A stretch of 64,000 nt of DNA from Gammaproteobacteria bacterium (GCA_026994225.1 JALWRI010000100.1:62001-126000); one strand, 5' to 3'. Shown: positions 38,708 through 48,615, counted from the first letter of the stretch. The notes: generated from the sequence alone by a model not told the origin. Numbers and translations: made by a program.

Positions 38708-39181
38708 ATGGATAATACAATTCAAATGCAATTATTATTAGGGGATATTGCTATTTTTAATCATTTAGACAATGATGAATTAATGGTGGTAGAGAAATAT
38801 GTGTTTCCCTATAAGTTTAAACAAGATCAAATATTATTCTATGAAGGGGAACACGCCCATTATATGTGTTTTGTCCTTTCTGGTGAACTAGATATTATTA
38901 AGGGAGATGAAAAAGAAGGACAGCAAGTAGTCATTACCACTATAGGGAAAGGAGAATCTCTTGGTGAAATGTCATTACTAGATGGTTTACCTCGTTCTGC
39001 TACAGTGAAAGCCCGTTCTGATGTCTATGTTATTGCATTAAAACGGGAACAATTCTCACAATTACAAGCAGAACACCCTGCTATTGCTTTAAAGATTATT
39101 AAAGCCATTGCTCGGGTGTTAAGCACTAATTTACGTAAAACTTCCGATCAGATTACTCATTATATGTTATCCATCACCTGA
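38708..39181 (+). CDS. Cyclic nucleotide-binding domain protein without HTH
   Basis: 157 residues from the ATG with AGAGGA upstream. A single CAP_ED domain: IAIFNHLDNDELMVVEKY, FYEGEHAHYMCFVLSGELDI and GKGESLGEMSLLDGLPRSATV, the last being the phosphate-binding cassette with the conserved Glu and Arg that bind cAMP or cGMP. No helix-turn-helix follows, so it is a sensor without its own DNA-binding domain; the partner is unknown. Confidence 0.88.
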   Translation: MDNTIQMQLLLGDIAIFNHLDNDELMVVEKYVFPYKFKQDQILFYEGEHAHYMCFVLSGELDIIKGDEKEGQQVVITTIGKGESLGEMSLLDGLPRSATVKARSDVYVIALKREQFSQLQAEHPAIALKIIKAIARVLSTNLRKTSDQITHYMLSIT

Positions 39182-39251
39182 TCTCTAATGTGCCGTAAAA
39201 CTTCGCTCTTTAGAATATAGTAGATACAAAATACTCACTGTACAATAACGT

Positions 39252-40025
39252 TTAATTATTGACAGTTTCTGCTACAGGTCGCTTATTATCTTGTAATATT
39301 TTTAACAATCGTTTAGCAGGGGCATAACCAGGTAATAAGGTACCATTTTCAAGTATTAATGCAGGCGTACCACTTACCCCAAATTCTTGCCCCATTGCAA
39401 ATTGTTTCTTCACAGGATTATCGCACTCTTCACTCTTTATCTTAATACCAGATTTTGCATCCGTCATTGCTTTTTGTCTATCTTTTGCACACCAAACAGA
39501 TACTAATTTTTTATACCCACTTGAACCAATCCCCGCACGAGGATAAGCCAGATAACGTACCCGTATTCCTAAGTCATTCAATTCATCCATTTCTCTATGC
39601 AATTTACGGCAATAACCACAATCTACATCAGTAAAAACTGTCAATGTATGAGGACTCTTTTTATCTCCATATATCACCATTTCACTCTCAGGAATTTTAT
39701 CCAACTTAGCTAATCGTTGTGGCCCTGCCCGACGGTTTGCTTCTTCCTTACTTGCCTGTGTTAAATCAACCCCACTTTTTATATCCAGTAAACGCCCTTC
39801 AAACATTAAACTGGCATCTTTATTAAAATAGACAACATTTGAACCCACTGACACTTCATATAAACCCTGTAATGGAGTACTATTAATAACAGGATCCATA
39901 TCCGGTAATATTTTTGTTAATGCTGCTTTTAATTCAGCCATATCTTGTTGCTCTGTGCCGGCAAATGTTACTATAGAAAATAACAAAATACTTATACTTA
40001 CTATTGATATACTTTTTTTCATCAT
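39252..40025 (-). CDS. dsbC: DsbC/DsbG-type thiol:disulfide interchange protein
   Basis: About 257 residues. A signal peptide (SISIVSISILLFSIVTFA) precedes an N-terminal dimerisation domain and a thioredoxin domain with CGYC in TDVDCGYCRKLHREM, followed by VSGTPALILENG with the cis-Pro loop. It isomerises wrong disulfides in the periplasm, kept reduced by DsbD. Two adjacent ATGs are possible starts; the first is used here. Confidence 0.94.
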   Translation of the reverse strand: MMKKSISIVSISILLFSIVTFAGTEQQDMAELKAALTKILPDMDPVINSTPLQGLYEVSVGSNVVYFNKDASLMFEGRLLDIKSGVDLTQASKEEANRRAGPQRLAKLDKIPESEMVIYGDKKSPHTLTVFTDVDCGYCRKLHREMDELNDLGIRVRYLAYPRAGIGSSGYKKLVSVWCAKDRQKAMTDAKSGIKIKSEECDNPVKKQFAMGQEFGVSGTPALILENGTLLPGYAPAKRLLKILQDNKRPVAETVNN

Positions 40026-40045
40026 AAAACCTATCATTTAATTAT

Positions 40046-40531
40046 TTAGTCTCGAAAATTATTATATTGTAAAGGTACAGCAAGCGTTTGTTCCCGTAAC
40101 ATTGCGATGACAGCTTGCAAGTCATCTCGTTTTTTACCTGTTACCCTAACTTGTTCCCCTTGTACGGCTGCTTGTACTTTTAACTTTTTCTCCTTGATTA
40201 ACTTGACAATCTTTCTTGCAGTATCTGAATCAATACCTTGCATCACATCGAGAATAAGCTGTGCTTTTTGTCCTTGATATTGCACCTCATTTTCTTTAAT
40301 ACTGGCAATATCAATATTACGTTTAACAAATTTATTGTAGACGATAGTGAGCATTTGTTTAATTTGAAATTCATTTTCTGCTTTAAGTGTTACTTGTGTA
40401 TCTGACTGTAAAACTTCTGCATTAGTTCCTTTAAAATCATAGCGATTACCTATTTCTCTATTAGCTTGATCAATCGCATTACATACTTCATGCATATCTA
40501 CTTCAGAAACAATATCAAACGATGGCATGTT
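40046..40531 (-). CDS. YajQ-family nucleotide-binding protein
   Basis: 161 residues starting at MPSFDIVSEVD, the family start, with TAGGATT upstream; a longer frame is rejected. It keeps NAIDQANREIGNRYDFKG and the C-terminal KLKVQAAVQGEQVRVTGKKRDDLQ. YajQ proteins bind nucleotides; in Xanthomonas a homologue binds c-di-GMP. The c-di-GMP link here is inference. Confidence 0.92.
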   Translation of the reverse strand, partial: NMPSFDIVSEVDMHEVCNAIDQANREIGNRYDFKGTNAEVLQSDTQVTLKAENEFQIKQMLTIVYNKFVKRNIDIASIKENEVQYQGQKAQLILDVMQGIDSDTARKIVKLIKEKKLKVQAAVQGEQVRVTGKKRDDLQAVIAMLREQTLAVPLQYNNFRD

Positions 40532-40555
40532 AAATCCTACATTTAATCTATATAA

Positions 40556-40579
40556 AAATGGGTGCCTTTGCACCCATTT
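40556..40579 (-). terminator. Rho-independent terminator after rplS
   Basis: A perfect 10-bp stem AAATGGGTGC/GCACCCATTT with a 4-base loop. On the minus strand it is followed by TTTTATA, 22 bases after the rplS stop, and probably ends the rpsP-rimM-trmD-rplS transcript. Confidence 0.85.
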
Positions 40580-40600
40580 CCTAACTCCGCTAACTGCTAT

Positions 40601-40954
40601 TTATTTAGTCTTTAATTTTTCTTTGATACGTGCTGACTTACCTTGACGACTACGTAAATAATATAATTTTGCTCTACGCACATCCCCTCTCCGCTTCACA
40701 GTAATACTGTCAATAAGAGGGCTATATGTTTGAAACACCCGTTCTACCCCTTCTCCATAGGAGATTTTACGTACCGTAAAAGCTGAATCCAGACCACGAT
40801 TACGAATACCAATAACAACCCCTTCAAAAGCCTGTAAACGTTCTCGATCTCCCTCTTTTACTTTTACTTGTACGACAATGGTATCACCAGGGGCAAACTG
40901 AGGGATCTCACGTTGCATTTGTGCATTATTTATTTCGTTTATAATATTACTCAC
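40601..40954 (-). CDS. rplS: 50S ribosomal protein bL19
   Basis: 117 residues ([32 protein letters not shown], quoted in part) typical of bL19, which lies at the 30S-50S interface. It starts at a GTG with GGAG 8 bases upstream. Last gene of the rpsP operon, 5 bases after trmD, before a good terminator. Confidence 0.97.
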   Translation of the reverse strand: MSNIINEINNAQMQREIPQFAPGDTIVVQVKVKEGDRERLQAFEGVVIGIRNRGLDSAFTVRKISYGEGVERVFQTYSPLIDSITVKRRGDVRRAKLYYLRSRQGKSARIKEKLKTK

Positions 40955-40959
40955 GGTAA

Positions 40960-41709
40960 TTACTCCAAAACTTGATGTTCATCTATAAATTCTTGTAATA
41001 AAGCCTGCTGCTCTACTGTTAATTCAAACGTATTTAATAGCTCAGGTCGTCTTAACCAGGTTCTTCCCAACGCTTGCTTCATCCGCCAACGTCGTATTTT
41101 TTCATGGTCTCCACTAAGTAATACTGATGGTACCTTTACTCCATACATCATTTCAGGGCGAGTATAATGAGGATGATCCAATAAACCTTGAGCAAACGAA
41201 TCCTGCTTTGCAGAATTCTTATTGCCTAAACTTCCAGGTAATAATCGTACTAAGCTATCAATCATTACCATTGCAGGTAATTCACCACCACTTAATACAT
41301 AATCTCCAATAGAATATTCCTCATCGACTTCCTGTGCTATTAAACGTTCGTCTATCCCTTCATAACGTCCAGATAATAAAGTAAGATTTGAATGTTGTAA
41401 TAATAACGTTAGCATTGATTGTTGTAATATTTTTCCCTGTGGGGAAAGATATATAACATGCGTACCGTGTGTTGCTGATTTACGTATTGCCCTTATCGTA
41501 TTGTATAAAGGCTGTAGTTTCATCAACATACCCGGACCACCACCGTAAGGTCTATCATCTATATGCCGAAATTTATCCGTGGCATAATCACGAGGATTCC
41601 ATATTTGTAACTGCCATAATCCACGTTGCAGTGCTTTTCCTGTAACCCCTGATTGCAGCGCAGTAAACATCTCGGGAAAAATACTTATCACATTTATCTG
41701 CATTGGCAT
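40960..41709 (-). CDS. trmD: tRNA (guanine37-N1)-methyltransferase
   Basis: 249 residues of the SPOUT trefoil-knot family. The SAM-binding knot [14 protein letters not shown] and [26 protein letters not shown] are present. It methylates G37 next to the anticodon and prevents frameshifting. Third gene of the rpsP operon. Confidence 0.97.
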   Translation of the reverse strand: MPMQINVISIFPEMFTALQSGVTGKALQRGLWQLQIWNPRDYATDKFRHIDDRPYGGGPGMLMKLQPLYNTIRAIRKSATHGTHVIYLSPQGKILQQSMLTLLLQHSNLTLLSGRYEGIDERLIAQEVDEEYSIGDYVLSGGELPAMVMIDSLVRLLPGSLGNKNSAKQDSFAQGLLDHPHYTRPEMMYGVKVPSVLLSGDHEKIRRWRMKQALGRTWLRRPELLNTFELTVEQQALLQEFIDEHQVLE

Positions 41710-41738
41710 TTTTATTCTTCACTCACTACGAGTCTGAT

Positions 41739-42251
41739 TTAAGAATAATCCTCATCCCAATCCACATAGATACATTTTTTTTCCAAATCAACCTGTTTTA
41801 CCACATCGCCCCACAGATAAGGGATTAATATTTCTTGCTCTGCTTTTATGACCAACACATCATTTGCACCGGTTTCAATTAGATTGCTTACAGAACCTAA
41901 GGTAATATCTGCCGCATTGACAACCATTAGGCCAATCAAATCTACCCAATAATAATCATCTTTTCTCAAGTTTTCTAACTGCTGTTTATCAATATACAGT
42001 GTTAACCCTTGTAAATCCCTGACTTGCTCTCGCTCATCATAGCCTTTAAAATGAGCAATAATGGTTTTTCCTTTATGTAACTTTCCATCAAGCAGCACTA
42101 TTTTTGAATACTGATCCGGCTTTGCTTTATTTTCAACATAAAGTTGCTTATATTGCAGGATATTTTCTCTTGGCTCAGTATATGAAAATAATTTCACCCA
42201 ACCTTTTATTCCATATACACCCACTATTTTAGCAACAACAATCTTACTCAT
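41739..42251 (-). CDS. rimM: 16S rRNA processing protein RimM
   Basis: 170 residues. The N-terminal domain starts VAKIVGVYGIKGWVKLFSYTEP, and the C-terminal PRC barrel includes DDYYWVDLIGLMV and VLVIKAEQEILIPYL. RimM binds uS19 in assembling 30S subunits. Second gene of the operon, 18 bases after rpsP. Confidence 0.96.
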   Translation of the reverse strand: MSKIVVAKIVGVYGIKGWVKLFSYTEPRENILQYKQLYVENKAKPDQYSKIVLLDGKLHKGKTIIAHFKGYDEREQVRDLQGLTLYIDKQQLENLRKDDYYWVDLIGLMVVNAADITLGSVSNLIETGANDVLVIKAEQEILIPYLWGDVVKQVDLEKKCIYVDWDEDYS

Positions 42252-42269
42252 TACACGCTAACTATCACG

Positions 42270-42542
42270 TTATGCTATTGCTGCATCAGCTTGCGCTTTT
42301 GCTTTATCATAATCTTTTAACAATCTTGCAACCCGATCAGATAATTGAGCACCTTTACTTAGCCAATAATCCAAACGTTCCCGATTAATATCCAAACGCA
42401 CTTCTTGCCCTCTTGCCATAGGATTAAAATGCCCTACACGTTCAATAAAACGACCTGTTACACGATTACGACTATCTGCAACGACCATTCTGTAATAAGG
42501 TTTCTTCTTTGCACCACCACGTGCCAAGCGAATAATAACCAT
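42270..42542 (-). CDS. rpsP: 30S ribosomal protein bS16
   Basis: 90 residues starting [20 protein letters not shown], the bS16 signature, with an alanine-rich C-terminal tail. AAAGGTGG precedes the ATG. It heads the operon, about 210 bases after ffh; that gap presumably holds the promoter. Confidence 0.97.
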   Translation of the reverse strand: MVIIRLARGGAKKKPYYRMVVADSRNRVTGRFIERVGHFNPMARGQEVRLDINRERLDYWLSKGAQLSDRVARLLKDYDKAKAQADAAIA

Positions 42543-42752
42543 AAAAATACCACCTTTTGTATAAATTAAATTTATTACCTAATTCTATTGCGCTTGATAA
42601 CAAGCAATAAGAGACAGGCAATACAAAAATCTTCTACTTCTGTTTACTCAGAAAATATTCTCACTTTTTATTTCTATAAGAAAATCAAGGTCTACTAGAA
42701 GACATAAAGAAGCGAAATTATACTTGAAAAATGCTTGGGTTGAAACCTTTAC

Positions 42753-44117
42753 TTATAGTGGAAAGCCACCGCCTTGCCCTGGCATTCTTCCTTTTAAGCT
42801 CCGCATCATTCCACGCATTCCCCCTTTAGAATATTTTTTCATCATTTTTTGCATTTGCTTAAACTGTTTGAGTAAACGATTAATATCCTGAATTTGAGTG
42901 CCTGATCCCGATGCAATACGTTTTTTTCTAGACCCTTTAATCAGATCGGGAAAATGCCTTTCTCGTGGTGTCATAGAATTAATAATAGCTTCCATTTTAA
43001 CTAATTCTTTATCATTGACTTGTTCTTTTACATTAGTAGGAATATCCCCTATTCCTGGCAATTTATCCATCATACTTGCCATACCACCCATCTTTTTCAT
43101 TTGTAATAATTGTTCTCTAAAATCTTCTAAATCAAAGTTTTTACCTTTTTTTAATTTCCTGGCTAAACGCTCTGCTTTTTTATTATCCAGTTTATTTTGT
43201 ACATCTTCTACTAAGCTAAGTACATCACCCATCCCTAAAATTCTGGATGCAATACGATCAGGATGAAAAGCCTCTAAGGCTTCTATTTTTTCTCCCACAC
43301 CGATAAACTTAATAGGTTTGCCCGTAATATGTCGAATAGATAAAGCAGCTCCTCCCCGTGCATCCCCATCGGCTTTAGTTAAAATAACTCCTGTTAAGGG
43401 CAATTCTTGATGGAAGGCTTTAGCGGTATTTGCAGCATCTTGTCCTGTCATACTATCTACTACAAACAAGGTTTCAACTGGATTGGCAACACTATGAATT
43501 TGTTTAATTTCCGCCATCATATCGTGATCGATATGTAACCGACCAGCCGTATCTACAATTACTACATCCTGAAACTGTGTACGAGCATGTTTAATCGCTG
43601 AGGTAACAATATCAACGGGTTTTTGACTACTAGAACTAGGAAAAAAAGCAACCCCAACGTCCTTTGCCAGGGTCTGTAGTTGTTCAATCGCTGCCGGACG
43701 ATATACGTCTGCACTGACCACCAAGACATTTTTTTTATCCTGTTTTAAACGCAAAGCCAATTTGGCAACACTGGTTGTTTTTCCTGCCCCTTGTAAACCC
43801 GCTATTAAAATCACCGCAGGAGGGGTGGTATTTAATTGTAAGGTGTCATTTTCCTTACCCATGACAGTAATTAACTCATCATGTACTACTTTGATAAAGG
43901 CTTGTCCAGGCGATAAACTCTGCAAGACTTCCACACCAATTGCACGTTGTTTTACCTTTGCAATAAAGGCTTTTACAACCTCTAATGCCACATCCGCTTC
44001 AAGCAATGCCATCCGTACTTCTCGTAAGGCATCTTGTATATTTTCTTCATTCAGGCGACCCTGACCACGGAGATTTTTTATCGTTTTAGATAAGCGTTCA
44101 CTTAAGCCATCAAACAT
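42753..44117 (-). CDS. ffh: Signal recognition particle protein Ffh
   Basis: 454 residues. An N domain, a GTPase domain with the P-loop GLQGAGKTT, DTAGRLHID and TKADGDARGGAALS, then a Met-rich M domain (about 300-454: MKKMGGMASMMDKLPG and the C-terminal KQMQKMMKKYSKGGMRGMM) that binds 4.5S RNA and signal sequences. It targets membrane proteins co-translationally. Adjacent to rpsP and to the CcsA-like gene, as is conserved. Confidence 0.98.
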   Translation of the reverse strand: MFDGLSERLSKTIKNLRGQGRLNEENIQDALREVRMALLEADVALEVVKAFIAKVKQRAIGVEVLQSLSPGQAFIKVVHDELITVMGKENDTLQLNTTPPAVILIAGLQGAGKTTSVAKLALRLKQDKKNVLVVSADVYRPAAIEQLQTLAKDVGVAFFPSSSSQKPVDIVTSAIKHARTQFQDVVIVDTAGRLHIDHDMMAEIKQIHSVANPVETLFVVDSMTGQDAANTAKAFHQELPLTGVILTKADGDARGGAALSIRHITGKPIKFIGVGEKIEALEAFHPDRIASRILGMGDVLSLVEDVQNKLDNKKAERLARKLKKGKNFDLEDFREQLLQMKKMGGMASMMDKLPGIGDIPTNVKEQVNDKELVKMEAIINSMTPRERHFPDLIKGSRKKRIASGSGTQIQDINRLLKQFKQMQKMMKKYSKGGMRGMMRSLKGRMPGQGGGFPL

Positions 44118-44141
44118 TTTTTACAAGCCTCAATATAAAAA

Positions 44142-44906
44142 TTATAAAATAAAGCACTCACCACCAAATAAACGCCGTACTTCACGCCCTTCAATAGCTC
44201 GACAACATTGTTCATAAATCACTAATTCCACGCCAGGTTTATTATGGCTAATATAGACAACTGGATTATGCTGTAATTTTTTTAAATCTTCTGCTAATAA
44301 CGCAGGACAATAATGCTGAGCAATTTTTGAAAGTGCTAATTCTTCATCTGGAAATGCTGCTTCAACAAATAACATATCTAAATCTGCATACTGGTTAAGT
44401 GCATTCCATAAACTATCATTGGTTGACGTATCCCCTGAAAAAGCAAACGTCCCTTGTTCACCTTCTATACAATAGCCTACTCCTGGCACAGTATGTTGTA
44501 CTGCTATCATTTCTATCTTGTTATTTTCAATAACTACTTTTTTTCCTGCCTGTATCGATTGATATGCCATAACACAACCATTGCTATTATGAATTTTGGT
44601 AAAATCAGGCCAAATAATATTATTAAATATATGTTTTTTTAAGGCTTCCAAGGTTTCATTCAGCGCATAGATGATAATCGGTTTTTGAATATAATCAAAA
44701 ATACTATCAACTAAAAAAGGAATATTGCAAATATGATCAAGGTGAGAATGCGTTAAAAAAATATACTGAATATTACGCATATCTTCTAATGCTAATTCCC
44801 CCACACCACTTCCTGCATCAATCAATATACGATCATCAATTAAAAATGATGTCGTTCTCAAACCTGCTCCAACACCACCACTACAACCTAATACTTTTAT
44901 TTTCAT
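44142..44906 (-). CDS. Metallo-beta-lactamase-fold hydrolase (cyclic-nucleotide PDE/RNase Z-like)
   Basis: About 254 residues from the ATG with GGGAAA upstream. The metal motif THSHLDHI (HxHxDH), then VQHTVPGVGYCI, FSGDTSTND, VEAAFPD and a final His in ISHNKPGVE show a complete two-metal site. The closest types are class II cAMP phosphodiesterase or RNase Z-like proteins; substrate not decidable. It lies between ffh and the divergent CcsA-like gene. Confidence 0.75.
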   Translation of the reverse strand: MKIKVLGCSGGVGAGLRTTSFLIDDRILIDAGSGVGELALEDMRNIQYIFLTHSHLDHICNIPFLVDSIFDYIQKPIIIYALNETLEALKKHIFNNIIWPDFTKIHNSNGCVMAYQSIQAGKKVVIENNKIEMIAVQHTVPGVGYCIEGEQGTFAFSGDTSTNDSLWNALNQYADLDMLFVEAAFPDEELALSKIAQHYCPALLAEDLKKLQHNPVVYISHNKPGVELVIYEQCCRAIEGREVRRLFGGECFIL

Positions 44907-44946
44907 TATAAAATTTCCCAATACCTTATATCATGGTCTTGATGCC

Positions 44947-45003
44947 ATTTTTCCGCTATACTGAAAAAAAATCCATTACCTAACGCACAGTATAGCGAAA
45001 AAT
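44947..45003. repeat. Long inverted repeat in a divergent gap
   Basis: 44947-44963 pairs with 44988-45003: sixteen base pairs with one bulged C and a 24-base loop. It lies between two genes read away from each other, where a terminator is not expected. Confidence 0.7.
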
Positions 45004-45139
45004 ATCTATCTTTAATAAAATAAAATTTGAGTATGCATGGTATGTTCTCTAACAAAATAATAACGACTAAACATGAAAACGCCTAACAACAAGCCTTTTA
45101 TCTATTACACACTATTTTACTTTAATTGAGTATTTGATT

Positions 45140-45946
45140 ATGTTATATCCTGCTCTTAGTATAGTAACTCTCTTATTGTACTTATTAAACAGTGCATTAT
45201 TATTAAAACAAATAATATCCAAAACGCACCCTGGTACCCCCCGTTACCCTTTGATCAGCATTACTATAATAGCCTGTGTACTACATGCTGTTATTAATTA
45301 TTATACTATATTTGACCATGCTGTGATTAATTACTCCTTTTTTAACATGCTATCCTTGCTGGCATTAATATTAAATTTACTCTTTTTAATAACCCTATTT
45401 AAACACCCGCTAGAAACATTAGGTATTATTATTTATCCTTACAGTGCATTAACCTTATTCTTACAATTTATTTTTCATCAAGCACCAAGCTATACTGCCG
45501 TACCTAATAAATTACTAGAAATGCATATTTTATTATCTTTACTTGCTTATGGATTACTCTCTATTGCTGCAATACAAACTGTTTTATTAATTATACAAAA
45601 TTATTTCCTACGCCATCAGCATCCGGGCGGATTTATTCGTACTTTCCCACCATTGGAAACAATGGAATTACTACTTTTTAAAATGATCAGTACCGGATTT
45701 ATTTTTCTTTCCTTTTCCTTACTCAGTGGTTTTATTTTTATTGATGATATTTTCGGACAACACTTAGTCCATAAAACGGTATTATCTATTATTGCGTGGT
45801 GTATTTTTGGCATTATTTTATTTGGTCATTATCATTTTGGATGGCGAGGAAAAAAAGCAAATTACTGGATATTAGGGGGATTTAGTTTTTTAGTATTAGC
45901 CTATTTTGGCAGTAAATTGGTATTAGAATTAGTTTTATCCCAATAA
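45140..45946 (+). CDS. ypjD: CcsA/YpjD-family inner-membrane protein
   Basis: 268 residues with about eight membrane helices. Two conserved His regions are visible: EMHILLSLLAYGLLSIAA and LVHKTVLSIIAWCIFGIILFGHYHFGWRGKKA, the latter resembling the cytochrome c assembly (CcsA/CcmC) heme-handling pattern. E. coli YpjD sits beside ffh in the same arrangement. Role inferred: heme-related membrane function, unproven. Confidence 0.85.
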   Translation: MLYPALSIVTLLLYLLNSALLLKQIISKTHPGTPRYPLISITIIACVLHAVINYYTIFDHAVINYSFFNMLSLLALILNLLFLITLFKHPLETLGIIIYPYSALTLFLQFIFHQAPSYTAVPNKLLEMHILLSLLAYGLLSIAAIQTVLLIIQNYFLRHQHPGGFIRTFPPLETMELLLFKMISTGFIFLSFSLLSGFIFIDDIFGQHLVHKTVLSIIAWCIFGIILFGHYHFGWRGKKANYWILGGFSFLVLAYFGSKLVLELVLSQ

Positions 45947-46028
45947 TAGTTAGTTTAATTAATTACTATATTAATGTATTATTATTTACTTTAGTTATAA
46001 ATGATTTTCACTGCAAGGAGTATTTGCT

Positions 46029-46634
46029 ATGTCTAAAGTAACGCTTTTCTTTAAAGGAAAAGCTCTACAAATATACAGCATCATTGATAATCATACAGTG
46101 AATATTGGTAGTGATAAAGAAAATACTATTTATATTGATAGTCTTGCTATTTCGCCTTTACATGCACACATTATCAGCCGTAATGGTATCCATATTTTAG
46201 AAGATTTAGGTAGTGAATCGGGTACATTTATTAATGAACAGCCAGTTACTCGTCCTTACACACTCAAAGACAATGATCGTATTCAAATTGGTAAACATGA
46301 GTTACTCTACTCTTTTGAAGATATTGATGATACAACGCCAGTATTATACGGGCAACATACTACGCCTAAAAAATCTGCATGGTTACAAATTTTAAATGGT
46401 AGTAATGTAGGTAAAACCTTTCCTCTTAAAAATAACATTACCAATATTGGTAAAAAAGGACAACAAACCGCTATTATCTCACTACGCCAAGATAACAAAT
46501 ATTATTTATCGCATTTAGATGGAAATAAAACCCCTAAAGTAAATAATAAAGATATAGGGGAAAGCTCTTACCTACTACACAATAATACAACGATTGAAAT
46601 CGGTGCTATCAAAATGCTGTTTTATTATCTCTAA
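46029..46634 (+). CDS. FHA-domain protein
   Basis: 201 residues. An N-terminal forkhead-associated domain (about 20-100) carries NIGSDKENTIYIDSLAISPLHAHI and DLGSESGTFIN, the phosphothreonine-binding loops (the usual SRxH is SPLHAH). A second, weaker FHA-like repeat follows (about 115-201). Such proteins recognise phosphorylated partners; no Ser/Thr kinase is in the window. AAGGAG precedes the ATG. Confidence 0.85.
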   Translation: MSKVTLFFKGKALQIYSIIDNHTVNIGSDKENTIYIDSLAISPLHAHIISRNGIHILEDLGSESGTFINEQPVTRPYTLKDNDRIQIGKHELLYSFEDIDDTTPVLYGQHTTPKKSAWLQILNGSNVGKTFPLKNNITNIGKKGQQTAIISLRQDNKYYLSHLDGNKTPKVNNKDIGESSYLLHNNTTIEIGAIKMLFYYL

Positions 46635-46743
46635 CTAATAGTATTAATAGATAAAAGCGTTACCGATAGACAGTTTTCCCCCTTAACACAACAAAACAGT
46701 CTGGAGGTAATATTAGATCAATAACCATCAAATTCTGATTATT

Positions 46744-48111
46744 ATGGCAAAAAATAAAACCGAATATGTTTGTACAGAATGTGGCGCAAACTATAGCAAA
46801 TGGCAAGGACAATGCCAACAATGCCATAGTTGGGATTGTATTAAAGAATTTCGGGTCGCAAAAACCCCGGCTGTATCTTCCCATCATCAACAGCATTTAG
46901 GATTTTCTGGCACATCATCTAGCGTACAATATTTACATGAAGTTGAACTCACCGAAACACTTCGATTTTCTACCGGAATTAGCGAATTTGATCGAGTATT
47001 AGGAGGGGGTCTTGTTGCTGGGGGTACTATTCTGCTTGGTGGTAGCCCTGGCGCAGGAAAAAGCACTATCTTATTACAAAGCCTTAGTTATTTATCTCAA
47101 AATATGGCAACTTTATACGTTTCAGGAGAAGAATCTCTGCAACAAATTGCTGCACGGGCTAAACGCTTAGGAGTACAAGCCAAAAATTTAAAAATGTTAG
47201 CCGAAACGTCTGTGAGCAATATCTGCCATATTGCTCTACAAGAACATCCTAAGGTTATCGTTATTGATTCTATTCAAGTGATGTACCTTGAGCATGTAGA
47301 TAATACACCTGGAGGAGTAACACAAGTACGTGAATGTGCTGCATACTTAACACGTTTTGCCAAGCAACATCATATTGTATTATTTTTTATAGGGCATGTA
47401 ACAAAAGATCAATCTATTGCAGGTCCTATGACACTCAATCATATTATTGATACACAAGTGATGCTCTCAAGCACTGATGACGCTCGTTATCGTATTATGC
47501 GTACTAATAAAAATCGTTTTGGTCCTGTCAATGAATTAGGTATTTTTGCTATGACAGAAACAGGACTAAAAGAAGTTAAAAATCCTTCTGCTATCTTTTT
47601 ATCTCATACTGAAGAAGCAACACCTGGTAGTATTATCAGTGTGTTATGGGAAGGAACTCGTCCATTATTAGTAGAAATTCAAGCACTGGTGGTTGATTCA
47701 CAACTGGGTAATCCACGTCGGGTTACGCTAGGTATTGATCATAATAGATTAGCAATGTTACTTGCCATACTCTCCCGTCATGGTGGTATTTTTACGCATG
47801 ATCAAGATATTTTTTTAAATGTAGTCGGAGGGGTAAAAGTATCAGAAACCAGTGCAGATATGGCCGTCTTACTTGCTATACTTTCTAGCTTAAATAACAA
47901 AATTGTTCCTCATCATACGTTTGCATTTGGTGAAGTCGGACTTTCTGGTGAAATTCGTCCAGTGGCTAATGGACAAGATAGAATCCATGAAGCAGCAAAA
48001 CATGGTTTTAAACAAGCCATCGTACCCAAAGCCAATATACCCAAGCATACCCCTAAAGGATTAAAAATCATTGCAGTCAGTAGATTACAAGAAGCCTTAG
48101 ACAGTCTTTAA
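46744..48111 (+). CDS. radA: DNA repair protein RadA
   Basis: 455 residues. The N-terminal zinc finger CTECGANYSKWQGQCQQC, the RecA-like ATPase with Walker A GGSPGAGKST, the RadA-specific KNRFG motif and a Lon-protease-like C-terminal domain (GGVKVSETSADMAVLLAILS) are all present. RadA promotes branch migration in homologous recombination. The start is the ATG giving MAKNKTEYVC; no better start exists upstream. Confidence 0.96.
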   Translation: MAKNKTEYVCTECGANYSKWQGQCQQCHSWDCIKEFRVAKTPAVSSHHQQHLGFSGTSSSVQYLHEVELTETLRFSTGISEFDRVLGGGLVAGGTILLGGSPGAGKSTILLQSLSYLSQNMATLYVSGEESLQQIAARAKRLGVQAKNLKMLAETSVSNICHIALQEHPKVIVIDSIQVMYLEHVDNTPGGVTQVRECAAYLTRFAKQHHIVLFFIGHVTKDQSIAGPMTLNHIIDTQVMLSSTDDARYRIMRTNKNRFGPVNELGIFAMTETGLKEVKNPSAIFLSHTEEATPGSIISVLWEGTRPLLVEIQALVVDSQLGNPRRVTLGIDHNRLAMLLAILSRHGGIFTHDQDIFLNVVGGVKVSETSADMAVLLAILSSLNNKIVPHHTFAFGEVGLSGEIRPVANGQDRIHEAAKHGFKQAIVPKANIPKHTPKGLKIIAVSRLQEALDSL

Positions 48112-48123
48112 TATGAACCCTAA

Positions 48124-48160
48124 GGTAGAACTATTGCAGTTCTATCTAATTAAGATAGAA
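48124..48160 (+). promoter_or_regulatory. Mutually exclusive hairpins after radA
   Basis: Segment 48124-48132 can pair with 48138-48146, and segment 48140-48147 with 48153-48160. Both use the same central bases, so only one can form at a time, 42 bases before the next gene. Confidence 0.45.
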
Positions 48161-48201
48161 TAAGTGCCTTTGGTTAAATTAAACAGGTAGCACAGATTAC
48201 A

Positions 48202-48615
48202 ATGGAACTTTTCTCCCCTGATTGGATGGTACGTTATATGGCACTTTGGAATAGTGAAAAAGAGCTATATCTAGCGTTAGAAAAGGTACAATTTAGCGCA
48301 AATATTGCCTATGGTTTTTTGGATAATGACACACCTGCCAGTATTATTCAAATTAAGCATGGTCATGCCTATTACGCAGATAGTTATACCTTAGCACAAC
48401 AACAGTACCCAAATTTAACTCTTGACTGGGATTTACGAGCAAGCCCACAAAACTGGCTGGTATGGATTTCACGAGAACTAGGTATGATGGGGTTAGGGCT
48501 TGCTGTCAGCACTAAAAAATTACAATTTTATCAGGGTGATTATCAAACTATTATCCAAAATCCATTATTAATCAGTGCCTTTGTTAAAAGTTTTAATATT
48601 ATGAGAAATATCTAA
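48202..48615 (+). CDS. Small SCP2-like (sterol-carrier fold) protein
   Basis: 137 residues, no signal peptide. The pattern ELFSPDWMVRYMALWNSEKELYLALEKVQF, a central DWDLRASPQNWLVWI and GMMGLGLAVSTKKLQF resembles small SCP2/sterol-binding proteins of proteobacteria. A hydrophobic ligand is inferred; none is identifiable. It follows radA and its last 4 bases overlap the convergent epmA stop. Confidence 0.6.
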   Translation: MELFSPDWMVRYMALWNSEKELYLALEKVQFSANIAYGFLDNDTPASIIQIKHGHAYYADSYTLAQQQYPNLTLDWDLRASPQNWLVWISRELGMMGLGLAVSTKKLQFYQGDYQTIIQNPLLISAFVKSFNIMRNI

